Assembly: GCF_000708715.2 (NCBI RefSeq)
Contig: NZ_JENB01000008.1
Coordinates: 62,001-126,000 of the forward strand
DNA from: Pseudomonas putida W15Oct28
GTDB lineage: Bacteria > Pseudomonadota > Gammaproteobacteria > Pseudomonadales > Pseudomonadaceae
Reading direction: 5' to 3'
DNA: 64,000 nucleotides
The notes beneath the pieces are model-generated. The model was not told the origin of the DNA, ran no database searches, and was given only the letters and a program-made list of their open reading frames with translations. The position numbers and the translations under genes are program-made. Position 1 is the stretch's first letter. Each line of letters begins with the position of its first letter. Positions 53,654 through 62,749 of this stretch are shown here, one piece after another.

Positions 53654-55200
53654 AGCGAGTCCTCACCGTCTACTTCTTTTTCGTCGTCTTGCAGGGCTTC
53701 GATGGCCAGGGTGCTGTTGGCCCCCTGCGCGATGCTGCCGCGTGCCTGCTTCTCTTGCGCCAGCAGTTGCTGGGCCTGGCTGCGTTGATCAGGCGTGAGT
53801 TGCTGGTCGAGTTGCTGCAGCAGCTCAGCCGATTGCGGCGTCGGGTTGACCTGCGACAGCTGGGCGAACACCCAGGCGTTGCCTGGTTGCGGGCGGATGC
53901 CGTGGCCTTCACTGAACAGCTGGGCCAGGGCATAGTCGGCGCTGTTCTGCCCGCCACGGGCGGCGGTCAGCAGGTTGTCGACGGCCTTCTGCGGCTCGAC
54001 ATTGCCCAGGTAGCCGCGGCGGTACAGCTGGCCCAGGTAGTAATGGGCGCTGATTTCACCGGCGTCGGCGGCGGCTTGCAGGTGCTGCTCGGCTTTCTTG
54101 GCGTCGGCCGGCAGGGTCTTGCCCTCGTAGTACAGGCGGCCCAGCAACAGTTCGGCGCGTGGCTGTTCGGCCTCGCGGCCCTTGTCGATGTAGGCCAGCA
54201 ACTGGTCGGTGTCGCCCAGTTCGGGGAAGTCGTACAGCAGTTGCGCCAGGCTGACCCAGGATGCCGGGTTGGCCGGGGCCACCTGTTCCAGCAGGTCCTT
54301 GGCGGTTTTCTCGTCGGTCTGGCCCAGGCTGCGGTCGGCCAGTACACGGGCAACGCTGTCGACCCGGGTAGCCGGTACGGCGCCACGGGCGTAGGCAGAT
54401 TTCAGTTGGGCGAGCAGGGCGGCTTGCTGGTCGGCCTGGCCACGCTTCTGGTACACGGTGGCCAGTTCGACGTAGCAGATGTCGGTGGTGTTCAGCGCGG
54501 CCTTGCAGATCTTCTCAACGTCGCCCAGGTGCTGGTCGTAGGTGCCCTGGGTGCGGTACAGCAGCACCTGGGCCAGGCCCGCTTCCGGGTTGCCGGCCGC
54601 GCGCCACTGGTCGATCTGCTGCTGCGCGTTGACCTTGGGGAAGCTCTGCGGGTAGCTGAGGTAGAGCATTGCCAGCGGAATCAGGGTGTTGCTTTCGCCC
54701 TGTTTCGCGGCCTGCTTGAGCAGGGTTTCGGCTTCCTCGCGTTCGGCCTGGGTGCTGTCGGGCTTGGCCACCAGCAGGCGGCCAAGGCGCGCCTGGGCAC
54801 GTGGCGAGGTGGCGGCCGCGGCGCGGTAGGTGGCCTCGGCTTCCTTGATTTGCGACGGGTCGCGGGTGGCCACCTTGATGTCCGCCAGGCCCACTTGCGC
54901 TTCGCTGTAGCCCAGGTCGGCCAGGGCCTTGTAGTTGCGCTCGGCCAATGCCGTGTCGCCGCGCTTCAGGGCCTCGTTGGCCAGGCGCTGGTCAGGCAGG
55001 CCTGCACAGCCGGCCAGGGTGATGGCCAGGGCGAGCGTGCACCATGCGAATGGGCGAGCGCTGTGCGCTCGATCGCGACGCAAGGCCGCTCCTACAGGTT
55101 TAGTGCCAGGCGACAGATGGTGGAGCGACTCGGGCTCTGTAGGAGCGGCCTTGTGTCGCGATCGAGCGCGCAGCGCTCGCAACGGCGGCATGCTAGTCAT
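53650..55200 (-). CDS. algK: AlgK TPR lipoprotein with a REP pair inserted in its signal-peptide region
   Basis: A TPR/Sel1-repeat lipoprotein (516 residues from ATG 55200; P. aeruginosa AlgK is about 475). The start has AGAGGAA six nt upstream. Residues 1-7 (MTSMPPL) are followed by about 42 residues encoded by a 127-bp inverted REP pair ([18 protein letters not shown]...), then the hydrophobic segment and lipobox [16 protein letters not shown], then normal AlgK ([17 protein letters not shown]). The insertion keeps the frame. Inside it, TTG 55083, with TAGGAG five nt upstream, would give a clean 25-residue signal ([11 protein letters not shown]... to LAGC). Which start works is open. AlgK helps place AlgE in the outer membrane. 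Confidence 0.92.
   Translation of the reverse strand: MTSMPPLRALRARSRHKAAPTEPESLHHLSPGTKPVGAALRRDRAHSARPFAWCTLALAITLAGCAGLPDQRLANEALKRGDTALAERNYKALADLGYSEAQVGLADIKVATRDPSQIKEAEATYRAAAATSPRAQARLGRLLVAKPDSTQAEREEAETLLKQAAKQGESNTLIPLAMLYLSYPQSFPKVNAQQQIDQWRAAGNPEAGLAQVLLYRTQGTYDQHLGDVEKICKAALNTTDICYVELATVYQKRGQADQQAALLAQLKSAYARGAVPATRVDSVARVLADRSLGQTDEKTAKDLLEQVAPANPASWVSLAQLLYDFPELGDTDQLLAYIDKGREAEQPRAELLLGRLYYEGKTLPADAKKAEQHLQAAADAGEISAHYYLGQLYRRGYLGNVEPQKAVDNLLTAARGGQNSADYALAQLFSEGHGIRPQPGNAWVFAQLSQVNPTPQSAELLQQLDQQLTPDQRSQAQQLLAQEKQARGSIAQGANSTLAIEALQDDEKEVDGEDSL
55054..55180. repeat. REP pair within the algK coding sequence
   Basis: Arms 55054-55096 and 55138-55180 are complementary at 41 of 43 positions, of the GATCGCGAC(A/G)CAAGGCCGCTCCTACA class with outer tips GCGAGCGCTG; the spacer is 41 nt. 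It lies about 20 nt inside algK, and the whole is translated. Confidence 0.92.
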
Positions 55201-55212
55201 CGCAAGTTCCTC

Positions 55213-56379
55213 TTACAGCCCGCGGGCCACGGCTTTGTCGATCAGCCAGTTCATAGACGGGCCACGGTCGCTGTTGACCGCTGCCGGGCGGCCGGCCAGT
55301 TCGGCGGGCATGCCACTGTCGGGCTTGATCTGCACGCGGATGTCGGAGGACAGGTCTTCGCTGTTGAGGCTGGTGCTGCTGACGATCTGGCCGGTGCGCA
55401 CTTCGTCTTCGCCGGCAACCTGGAAGTTGACCCGGGTACCTGGCTTGACCTCATCGAACTGGCGGTAGCTGAAGCGGGCCTCGACCATCGGCGTGGTGGT
55501 GCGCGGGATCAGCTGGAAGATCGCCTGGCCCTTGGCTGCGTACTGGCCATCGTCCACCAGCTGGCGGGCGACCACGCAATCGCAGGGGCTGGTGAGGGTG
55601 CCGGACAGCTGCTTGCCGAACAGTTCCTCGATCTTCGCCGGCTCCAGCTGCGCGTCGTCCAGGTTGCCCTTGAGCATGTCCAGCATGCTGGTGGTGAAGC
55701 TGGCCAGTGGTGCGCCCTTGGCGATCTGCCCGCCGCTTTCGACCAGGCTGCTCACGGTGCCGTCGCGCGGCATGGTGACCGTGGTGGTCGGTACCGCGAC
55801 CACACCGGCTTCGGCATGGCTGACGAAGTACATGCCATACAGCGATTTGGCGACGAAGCCGAACGCCGCGACGCCAACCACGAACACGCCGAGGGTGACG
55901 GTGACGGCCTTGAGCCGGCCGAAGGCGCTCAGGCCCGAACCACCGTCCTTCTGTTTGCGTGCCTTGGTGAAGTTGTCGCGCTGCAGGGTGCTGAGCACAT
56001 CGCCGATGCTGATCAGCTCACCCGACAGGTGGCTGGTGATGATGTGCCGCAGGGTGGCGATGTCGCGTGGTTCAAGGTTCTGGAACTGCGCACCGGTACG
56101 GCCGCTGCTCGGGTTGTACGAGCGCACCTGGAACTCGATGTCGATCGACAGGCCCAGGTTGTCGACCACGAACTGCAGGCGCCCGCGCAGTACATCGCCC
56201 ACTGACAGTGGCTGTTTGGTCTGGAAGCTCAGGCCACCGGCAGAAAGGTCGTCGACCTTCACTTCGTGGGTTTGGCGCTGGGCGTCCAGGAAACGCAGCT
56301 TGGCGGGAATGCGCACCCGAGCGTGTTGGCGCTGGGCTTCGGACTCATGCACGACATTGACGTTCACGGCGGTATTCAT
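55213..56379 (-). CDS. alg44: Alginate polymerase subunit Alg44 (PilZ c-di-GMP receptor)
   Basis: A 388-residue inner-membrane protein. The N-terminal PilZ domain has R17 and R21 (RQHAR) and D44-S46 (DLSAGG), the same positions that bind dimeric c-di-GMP in P. aeruginosa Alg44. One transmembrane helix is at about residues 160-185 (AVTVTLGVFVVGVAAFGFVA), and a periplasmic HlyD-like domain follows. It activates Alg8 in response to c-di-GMP. Thirteen nt separate it from algK. Confidence 0.96.
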   Translation of the reverse strand: MNTAVNVNVVHESEAQRQHARVRIPAKLRFLDAQRQTHEVKVDDLSAGGLSFQTKQPLSVGDVLRGRLQFVVDNLGLSIDIEFQVRSYNPSSGRTGAQFQNLEPRDIATLRHIITSHLSGELISIGDVLSTLQRDNFTKARKQKDGGSGLSAFGRLKAVTVTLGVFVVGVAAFGFVAKSLYGMYFVSHAEAGVVAVPTTTVTMPRDGTVSSLVESGGQIAKGAPLASFTTSMLDMLKGNLDDAQLEPAKIEELFGKQLSGTLTSPCDCVVARQLVDDGQYAAKGQAIFQLIPRTTTPMVEARFSYRQFDEVKPGTRVNFQVAGEDEVRTGQIVSSTSLNSEDLSSDIRVQIKPDSGMPAELAGRPAAVNSDRGPSMNWLIDKAVARGL

Positions 56380-56416
56380 GGTGGTTTGTTCCTGTTAGAT
56401 CCGATCCGGGTTGGGC

Positions 56417-57898
56417 TCACACGACCATGAACAGCACAGCAACGAAGATGCTGGCAGCCGAGAAGGTCATGGTCCGCGAGGACCAGGTGTTGAACCATTG
56501 TTGAAAGCTGGCGAGGTCACGCTTGAGGGCAGTGGGCTGACGCGTCCACGACTGCTTGTCGAGGCGGAAGAACACGTAGATCTTCATCAGCGCGCCGATG
56601 ATCTGGTTGTAATAGAGAATCAGCGGGTAGGCGGGGCCTACGTTGTGGCCGGAGCACAGCAGCATGATGGTGAGGATCAGGCGGGTGATGCCGATCCACA
56701 GCAGGTACACCAGCAGGAAGGCCAGGCCGAACTTGAGGCTGGCGATCACCGCCACGGTCAGCCCCAGCAGGCTGGTCCACATCGACACGCGCTGGTCGAA
56801 CAGCACGATGCTGGTGAACAGCCCCAGACGCCCCAGGCCCAGGCCCAGCGCACGGGAGTTCTGCCGCAGGTTGTTGCCGTACCAGCGGTACATCAGCTTT
56901 CGGCTGGCCTTGAAAAAGCTTTTCTCTGGCGGGTGCTCGACCGTGTTGATGGCGGCGTCCGGCACGTAGAAGGTGTCGTAACCCAGGCGCATCAGGCTGA
57001 ACCAGCTGGACTTGTCGTCACCGGTAAGGAACTTGAAGCGGCCCAGGCGCCAGTGCATCAGCGAGTCGCTTTCGACGTCGGCGATGAACTCGGGGTTGGT
57101 CACCACGCTGGCGCGGAACATCGACATGCGCCCGGTCATGGTCAGCACGCGCTTGGACAGGGCCATCGAGCACATGTTGATATGGCGCTGGGCGAAGCGC
57201 AGCTTGTGCCACTCGCTCATGATGTAGCCGCCACGTACTTCGCAGAACTCGTTGGTGGTCAGGCCACCGACGTTGGGGAACAGCTTGAACCACGGCACGG
57301 TCTTGCGGACCACGCCATCGGCCAGCACGGTGTCGCCGTCGATCACTGCCACTACGGCGTTCTCGTCGGGCAGCATCCGCGAAATGGCACGGAAGCCGTA
57401 GGCCAGGCCATCGCGCTTGCCGGTACCGGCAATGCGCACGATGTCCAGCTTCACATGGGCCGGCGGGTTGTACTTGGCCCACAGGCTCTTCACCAGCAGT
57501 TCATCCGACATTTCCACCAGCGAGCAGACCACGGTGGTGGGGAAGCCGCAGTTGATCGCCTCGTGGATCACCGAGCTGTACACCTGGGCAGTGGTCAGCG
57601 CCTCGATACGGAAGCTGGTGACCATCAGGTAAACGTGAGACGGGTCGGCAGCATTGCCCATTTTCTGCACCTTGCGGCGCAGGTACGGGTACACGCCGTA
57701 GAGGAAGATCATGCCGCGGATGAAATGGGTGGCGCCCATGGAATAGCGCCAGATGCCGACTGCGCCGACCAGGAAGATGAAGTGCTTCGATTGCGAGTCG
57801 AAGATATCGGCTGGCAGGGCCAGGGCGATCAGCATGAGCAGGCTCATGTAGAGCAGCCACCCGGCGCACTGCAACAGCACGGTCTGGAGCCTTTGCAT
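56417..57898 (-). CDS. alg8: Alginate synthase glycosyltransferase Alg8
   Basis: A 493-residue family 2 glycosyltransferase with N-terminal helices (about 10-30, 38-70), a cytoplasmic GT domain holding DGDT (187-190) and ESDS (276-279), the [14 protein letters not shown] segment in place of QxxRW, and C-terminal helices (about 365-430, 470-490). It polymerises GDP-mannuronate into polymannuronate with Alg44. I prefer ATG 57898, which aligns with P. aeruginosa Alg8; ATG 57907 adds three residues. Confidence 0.96.
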   Translation of the reverse strand: MQRLQTVLLQCAGWLLYMSLLMLIALALPADIFDSQSKHFIFLVGAVGIWRYSMGATHFIRGMIFLYGVYPYLRRKVQKMGNAADPSHVYLMVTSFRIEALTTAQVYSSVIHEAINCGFPTTVVCSLVEMSDELLVKSLWAKYNPPAHVKLDIVRIAGTGKRDGLAYGFRAISRMLPDENAVVAVIDGDTVLADGVVRKTVPWFKLFPNVGGLTTNEFCEVRGGYIMSEWHKLRFAQRHINMCSMALSKRVLTMTGRMSMFRASVVTNPEFIADVESDSLMHWRLGRFKFLTGDDKSSWFSLMRLGYDTFYVPDAAINTVEHPPEKSFFKASRKLMYRWYGNNLRQNSRALGLGLGRLGLFTSIVLFDQRVSMWTSLLGLTVAVIASLKFGLAFLLVYLLWIGITRLILTIMLLCSGHNVGPAYPLILYYNQIIGALMKIYVFFRLDKQSWTRQPTALKRDLASFQQWFNTWSSRTMTFSAASIFVAVLFMVV

Positions 57899-57972
57899 GT
57901 TCAGCATCCGTCGAGAATTCGGGAAAGGGTGGGCAGCGCAAGTGGGGAGGCTTGCGCTGCCCGGCCAGGCAC

Positions 57973-59289
57973 TTACCAGCAGATGCCTTCAGTGCGGCTG
58001 GTGGTGCAGGTCGGCTTGCTCATGAAGCCGACCAGGTCGATCACCTGCTTGCCGGCTGGCGCTTGCTGGGCCAGCGCACGGAACTGCTCGTCACGGTTGC
58101 CGAGGACGATGATGTCGGCGTTGTCGATCACCTGCTGGAAGTCCGCATTGAGCAGCGACGACACGTGCGGGATCTTCGACTCGATGTAGTCCTTGTTGGC
58201 GCCGTGTACACGGGCGTACTGAACGTTCTCGTCGTAGATGTCCAGCTGGTAGCCCTTGCCGATCAGGCGCTCGGCCAGCTCTACCAGGGGGCTTTCGCGC
58301 AGGTCGTCGGTGCCGGCCTTGAAGCTCAGGCCCAGCAGGGCGACCTTGCGCTTGTCGTGGGCTTCGATCAGCTCGAAGGCGTTTTGCACCTGCGATTCAT
58401 TGCTGCGCATCAGCGAGTCGAGCAGCGGTGCACGCACGTCGAGGCTGGCGGCGCGGTAGGTGAGGGCGCGCACGTCCTTGGGCAGGCACGAACCGCCGAA
58501 GGCGAAGCCAGGGCGCATGTAGTACTGGGACAGGTTCAGCACCGTGTCCTGGCAGACCACGTCCATCACTTCACGACCATCAACACCTACCGCCTTGGCG
58601 ATGTTGCCGATTTCGTTGGCGAAGGTGACCTTGGTGGCGTGCCACACGTTGCAGGTGTACTTGATCATCTCGGCCACTTCGATCGGCTTACGGATGACCG
58701 GGGCGTCGAGTTCTTCGTACAGGGCTTGCAGGATGTCGCCGCTGGCAGTGTCCAGTTCGCCGATGACGGTCATCGGTGGCTGGTCGTAGTCCTTGATCGC
58801 GGTGCTTTCACGCAGGAATTCCGGGTTGACCGCGACACCGAAGTCGACGCCGGCTTTTTTGCCCGAGCAGTCTTCGAGGATCGGGATGACCACGTTCTTG
58901 ACGGTGCCCGGCAGCACGGTGCTGCGCACCACGATGGTGTGACGGCGGGTGGTGTCACGCAGTACGTAGCCGATTTCACGGCACACCGACTCGATGTACT
59001 CCAGGCCCAGGTCGCCGTTCTTCTTGCTGGGCGTACCCACGCAGATCATCGACACGTCGCTGGCACGGATGGCTTCGGCGAAGTCGGTCGTGCCGCGCAG
59101 GCGGCCATTGGCGATGCCCTGTTGCAGCAGTGCTTCCAGGCCAGGTTCGACGATGGGCGACTTGCCCTGGTTGATCAGGTCGATCTTGGTGCTGGACACG
59201 TCCACACCGATCACTTCATGGCCACGCGCCGTCAGGCAGCCTGCACAGACTGCACCTACATAACCCAAACCAAAGATGCTGATACGCAT
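57973..59289 (-). CDS. algD: GDP-mannose 6-dehydrogenase AlgD
   Basis: A 438-residue UDP-Glc/GDP-Man dehydrogenase family enzyme, committed step to GDP-mannuronate. NAD motif GLGYVG at 7-12; catalytic Cys268 in GGSCLPKD, the same number as in P. aeruginosa; catalytic Lys in [16 protein letters not shown] 59289 has AGGTGA five nt upstream; the longer frame adds only MIA. First gene of the operon, with a probable AlgU promoter about 440 nt upstream. Confidence 0.97.
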   Translation of the reverse strand: MRISIFGLGYVGAVCAGCLTARGHEVIGVDVSSTKIDLINQGKSPIVEPGLEALLQQGIANGRLRGTTDFAEAIRASDVSMICVGTPSKKNGDLGLEYIESVCREIGYVLRDTTRRHTIVVRSTVLPGTVKNVVIPILEDCSGKKAGVDFGVAVNPEFLRESTAIKDYDQPPMTVIGELDTASGDILQALYEELDAPVIRKPIEVAEMIKYTCNVWHATKVTFANEIGNIAKAVGVDGREVMDVVCQDTVLNLSQYYMRPGFAFGGSCLPKDVRALTYRAASLDVRAPLLDSLMRSNESQVQNAFELIEAHDKRKVALLGLSFKAGTDDLRESPLVELAERLIGKGYQLDIYDENVQYARVHGANKDYIESKIPHVSSLLNADFQQVIDNADIIVLGNRDEQFRALAQQAPAGKQVIDLVGFMSKPTCTTSRTEGICW

Positions 59290-59502
59290 CGCTATCACCT
59301 CATGTGTTTATCACGCCGGCGCCTTCTGGAAGACCCGGCTGGGTTGATTAACAACAGTTTTTGGGCGCACGGATCCATGGCGAGTGCACACTTCGCCGAG
59401 CGCAGACCAAATAAATGTGGAACGCAGAAAGTTATGCGCTCAAAGTTGGCAGTAAAAAGCCATCCATTAAAAAACGTGCCTTGAAATGCAGCCGTCTTTA
59501 TT

Positions 59503-59526
59503 GCAATGCGCTACTTGGCGCATTGC
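59503..59526. promoter_or_regulatory. Palindrome in the algD leader
   Basis: GCAATGCGC (59503-59511) and GCGCATTGC (59518-59526) form a perfect 9-bp stem with a 6-nt loop, about 215 nt upstream of the algD ATG and inside the predicted transcript leader. It could be an RNA hairpin or an operator. Confidence 0.5.
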
Positions 59527-59728
59527 TGTGCTTGTTTTTTCAAGTGGAAAAATCCTTTGAAATCAACCACTAGGACGAATTGTAAAGGGCGCGTCTCTCC
59601 TGCGTGGACAGGGGTTTCGGGGGTTCCCGCCATACCTGTCGAAGTTATCAAGGCGGTAGTAGATACCTGCCCCTTGTCATCTGTAAGTCATCTCTCACAG
59701 CCCGTGGGCAGGAAATTCGTTACGGCAC

Positions 59729-59756
59729 TATGAGCGATCCGCCGCAGTAGAAGTTC
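59729..59756 (-). promoter_or_regulatory. algD: Probable AlgU (sigma-22) promoter of algD
   Basis: On the minus strand GAACTT (59756-59751), 17 nt, then TCATA (59733-59729). The P. aeruginosa algD promoter has the form GAACTT-N17-TCCTA. A leader of roughly 430 nt would follow, similar in kind to the long algD leader of P. aeruginosa. Confidence 0.7.
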
Positions 59757-59835
59757 CTGAGTGGGTTTGGTCAGGATGAAAGTTTTCTAAATATTTATTC
59801 AGTTGTGGGCAGTTTCAATTTGATGGCACTCGGGT

Positions 59836-59864
59836 GTTTCACCCCCGTGTATCAAGGGTGAGAC
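59836..59864. promoter_or_regulatory. Inverted repeat and A-tract region upstream of the algD promoter
   Basis: GTTTCACCC (59836-59844) and GGGTGAGAC (59856-59864) are inverted with one mismatch. About 30-60 nt further upstream of it lie A/T-tracts (59896-59922, AAAATTTTTTTCAAAAAA-like), unusual for this GC-rich DNA and fit for bending or for a nucleoid protein. Otherwise 59290-60066 holds no gene I can support. Confidence 0.35.
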
Positions 59865-60066
59865 TGTTACGAGATGTTTTTATGCCAGCATCGGAAAATT
59901 TTTTTCAAAAAACGTCAAAAAAGGTATGAGCGGTCTTATGGCGTTTGGCGATAAAGGTAGGCGTGGTGGGTTTTTGGCGTCAAAAAAAGATCTTTCTTGG
60001 AGGTGGTTGGCAGATCATTCGAGTGGAGCGGAGGGGGCAGGTGGGGTATGCCTTGAGAGGGGCTTT

Positions 60067-60292
60067 GCCTGTGAGATCGAGCGCCGCCCGCGCGGCGCTT
60101 CGCAGCACAAGGCTGCTCCTACATGCCTTTTTTGTTCCATTAGATATCGAAGGGGACGCCGTTGTTCTTCATCGATCTTCAGCTATGCACCAGGGGCGCG
60201 CGCCCAAGGTGCAGGAGTAACTGGCCCGAAACAGATGTAGGAGCAGCCTTGTGCTGCGAAGCGCCGCGCGGGCGGCGCTCGATCTCACAGGC
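60067..60292. repeat. Inverted-repeat mini-element, copy 1
   Basis: A 226-bp element whose ends (60067-60124 and 60235-60292) are perfect 58-bp inverted repeats starting GCCTGTGAGATCGAGCGCCG. The 110-nt core differs from copy 2 (60461) by only a few changes. The arms include REP-like GGCTGCTCCTACAT at their inner ends. No open reading frame of note lies within it. Confidence 0.85.
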
Positions 60293-60425
60293 GCTGCAAC
60301 GCTTGCGGCGAGCACCTGTCAGCCCAACGCATCAACCCCAGCTCGGCATCATCCAGCAGCGCTTTGGATGCGTAGGAAGAGTCTGGAATTATTGTAGGTT
60401 GCTGGGGTATGTCTTGCGAGGGCAT
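60285..60425 (-). CDS. Possible 46-residue protein between the two mini-elements
   Basis: ATG 60425 to TGA 60285, starting MPSQDIPQQPTIIPDSSYAS and ending in an amphipathic segment (LLDDAELGLMRWADRCSPQALQRL). Composition looks protein-like and not REP-derived, but no ribosome site is visible and I know no family. The stop comes from the tip of copy 1. It may be a remnant of an older gene. Confidence 0.22.
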   Translation of the reverse strand: MPSQDIPQQPTIIPDSSYASKALLDDAELGLMRWADRCSPQALQRL

Positions 60426-60460
60426 CAGGGCTGAAAGGTGATCGGCCCAGCATATTCAGC

Positions 60461-60673
60461 GCCTGTGAGATCGAGCGCCGCCCGCGCGGCGCTTCGCGGG
60501 GCAAGCCCGCTCCCACATTTGTTCCATTCGATATCGAAGGGGACGCCGTTGTTCTTCATCGATCTTCAGCTATGCATCAGGGGGTGCGCGCCCAAGGTGC
60601 AGGAGTAACTGGCCCGAAACAGATGTGGGAGCGGGCTTGCCCCGCGAAGCGCCGCGCGGGCGGCGCTCGATCT
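60461..60673. repeat. Inverted-repeat mini-element, copy 2
   Basis: Left end 60461; the arms 60468-60518 and 60623-60673 are perfect 51-bp inverted repeats. Compared with copy 1 the inner arms are changed on both sides in a matched way (GGGGCAAGCCCGCTCCCACAT instead of AGCACAAGGCTGCTCCTACAT), while the 104-nt core is nearly identical. The right end lies 23 nt from the yaaA stop. Confidence 0.85.
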
Positions 60674-60695
60674 TGAGAGCAAAGCGAATGCCGGA

Positions 60696-61475
60696 TCAAT
60701 CGCCAGGATGATCCCGCAAAAACACCAAATGATCAGCCTTGGACTGCTCGGCACTGTAGTAGTAGCCCTGCACGTCGAACTGCTTGAGCTGCTCCGGGTC
60801 GCTGATGCGCTGCTGGATGACGAAGCGGCTCATCATGCCGCGGGCTTTCTTGGCGTAGAAGCTGATGATCTTGTACTGGCCGTTCTTCAGGTCCTTGAAG
60901 TCGACATTGATCACCCGGGCCTTCAGCGCGCTGCGTTTCACGGCACTGAAGTACTCGTTGCTGGCCAGGTTCAGCAGCACGTCATCGCCTTGTTCGGCCA
61001 GGGCCTGGTTCAGCCATTCGCTGATGCGTGTACCCCAGAAGGCATACAGGTCCTTGCCGCGGGCGTTGGGCAGCTTGGTGCCCATTTCCAGGCGGTAGGG
61101 CTGCATCAGGTCGAGCGGGCGCAGCAGGCCGTACAGGCCCGAAAGCATGCGCAGGTGGTCTTGCGCGTAGCTGAAGTCGTCCTCGCCCAGGCTTTCGGCG
61201 TCGAGGCCGGTGTACACGTCACCCTTGAACGCCAGCAGGGCCTGCTTGGCATTGGCGGGGGTGAAGTCTGGGGTCCAGCTGCCGAAGCGGGCGGCGTTCA
61301 GGCCGGCGAGCTTGTCGGACAGGTGCATCAGTTCGCTGATCTGCGCCGGCGACAGTTCGCGCAGCTGCTGGATCAGTTCCTGGGAGTCGTCCAGGTACTG
61401 GGGCAGGGTGAAACGCTCGGTCACAGGTTTGGTGTCGTAGTCGAGGGTCTTGGCGGGGGAAATCACCGTCAGCAT
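60696..61475 (-). CDS. yaaA: Peroxide stress protein YaaA
   Basis: A 259-residue DUF328/YaaA protein: [25 protein letters not shown] start, conserved central [12 protein letters not shown] and [19 protein letters not shown], and the C-terminal [25 protein letters not shown]. YaaA lowers free iron during hydrogen peroxide stress and binds DNA. ATG 61475 has GGAG eight nt upstream; the six extra N-terminal codons of the longer frame are unlikely. Divergent from the deacetylase-like gene. Confidence 0.94.
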   Translation of the reverse strand: MLTVISPAKTLDYDTKPVTERFTLPQYLDDSQELIQQLRELSPAQISELMHLSDKLAGLNAARFGSWTPDFTPANAKQALLAFKGDVYTGLDAESLGEDDFSYAQDHLRMLSGLYGLLRPLDLMQPYRLEMGTKLPNARGKDLYAFWGTRISEWLNQALAEQGDDVLLNLASNEYFSAVKRSALKARVINVDFKDLKNGQYKIISFYAKKARGMMSRFVIQQRISDPEQLKQFDVQGYYYSAEQSKADHLVFLRDHPGD

Positions 61476-61612
61476 CGGGTCGGCTCCTGGCATCGTTGGC
61501 CACAGATTCTACGGGCTGGGCGGTGCAAGTCCAAACTATGGCGACGATAGTCACAGACCATGGCCGGTGCAGGCGCTATAGTTCGCGTTTTGCCGTTACG
61601 GAGCCTTCCACC

Positions 61613-62749
61613 GTGCGCATCGTGTTTACCTTGCTGGCCGCTCTGCTGAGCCTGGCCGTGCAAGCCGCCCCATTACCCCAGGTAAGCCTGGACCGCAGCC
61701 TGTGGCCGGAACAACTGAGCAGCCCGGCGTTGTTCGATGTGGCCTCGCGGGCCGAGATCCTCTCGTTTGCTCAGGTGCTGCATGAAAGCGAGTTGCTCGA
61801 CGACGCAGCGCTGGCGGCACGGCTGGAGTTGCGGCAGATCAACCTGCAGAAGGTACGCCTTGTGCGTGCGCGCATGTGGCAGCGGCTGTGGCAAGGGTAT
61901 GAACAGGCGCAGCGCAGCTGCGAGCAGGATGCCTCATTCTGCTATCCGGTGACATCGATGGCAGGTCTGCGCACCCAAGCCGCAACGTTCGCTGCCGATG
62001 TCGGCACGTTCTATACAAGCTGGATTGAACCGAGCCATCAGTTTCATGTGCGTTATCTGGACGAGCAACTGCGCAAGGCGGCACTGCTGCCGCAGACCAG
62101 CAGCGAGGTGGAGCGGCTGTCTGCGCGGGAACGCAATGGCGATGAACTGAACGACCGCATGTTCCTGCTGACCTTCGTCGGCGGGCCTGGACCAGATGGC
62201 GGCAACACCGACCTGCTTGCCGACTACCTGCGCCGACAGAAGCTTGAAGGTACGTTCTTCGTGTTGGGCAACCGCTTGCAGCAGCGCCGTGACGCCGGGG
62301 CGGCGAATGCCTTGCGTCAGCTCTACCGCGGGCAGTGTGTGGGCATTCAAGGTTGGGAATATCGTTCACATGCCCAGTGGACGGAGTGGCAGGACTCATT
62401 GCGGCGCAGCCAGGCACGGGTGCAGGCCGACCTGCCGGCAGCGTACGTGCCGTTGTTCCGGCCACCCTACGGGCAGCGTCGGGCCGATGGCGAGGCGTTC
62501 ATGGCCAGCCAGCAACTGCGGGTGTCGTTGTGGGATATCGATGCCCTGGACGATGGCGCACTGAGCGCAGAGGCCTCTGCGCAGCGGGTGCTGACCCTGA
62601 TGCTGTTGTGGCGCAAGGGCGTGATCCAGCTTCATGACAGCCTGCCCAAGGCTCAGCCCGCCGTGGAATGGTTGCTGCGCAACACGGCCCAGAGCGGCAT
62701 TGGCTGGGCGGATTGCCGGGAATATGCTTATCGCGAACAGGGGGTATGA
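61613..62749 (+). CDS. Polysaccharide deacetylase-like exported protein with degenerate catalytic motifs
   Basis: A 378-residue exported protein: signal peptide about 1-18 (FTLLAALLSLAVQA), a helical N-terminal region of about 160 residues, and a C-terminal NodB-like domain (about 180-370). The fold motifs are in order, but the metal/acid motif TFDDGP is TFVGGPGPDGG and the H(S/T)xxH motif is GWEYRSHAQW; RPPYG, WDIDALDD and IQLHDS are kept. So the first catalytic Asp pair and one metal His are missing, and activity is doubtful. GTG 61613 has GGAG eight nt upstream. Function unknown; the neighbours are yaaA and phoH. Confidence 0.8.
   Translation: MRIVFTLLAALLSLAVQAAPLPQVSLDRSLWPEQLSSPALFDVASRAEILSFAQVLHESELLDDAALAARLELRQINLQKVRLVRARMWQRLWQGYEQAQRSCEQDASFCYPVTSMAGLRTQAATFAADVGTFYTSWIEPSHQFHVRYLDEQLRKAALLPQTSSEVERLSARERNGDELNDRMFLLTFVGGPGPDGGNTDLLADYLRRQKLEGTFFVLGNRLQQRRDAGAANALRQLYRGQCVGIQGWEYRSHAQWTEWQDSLRRSQARVQADLPAAYVPLFRPPYGQRRADGEAFMASQQLRVSLWDIDALDDGALSAEASAQRVLTLMLLWRKGVIQLHDSLPKAQPAVEWLLRNTAQSGIGWADCREYAYREQGV

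Noticed and set aside
53689..56205. An 838-codon plus-strand frame opposite algK and alg44
   Set aside because: Antisense to two well-supported alginate genes; its composition is the complement pattern of those genes and includes REP sequence.
59571..59583. A possible AlgR site (minus strand ACAATTCGTCCTA) in the algD leader
   Set aside because: It agrees with the AlgR core at about 8 of 10 positions, but such a short match is expected by chance over several hundred bases; not strong enough to list.
59926..60240. Plus-strand frames upstream of yaaA
   Set aside because: They run into the inverted-repeat mini-element and encode Arg/Gly-rich REP translation; no ribosome site, no family.
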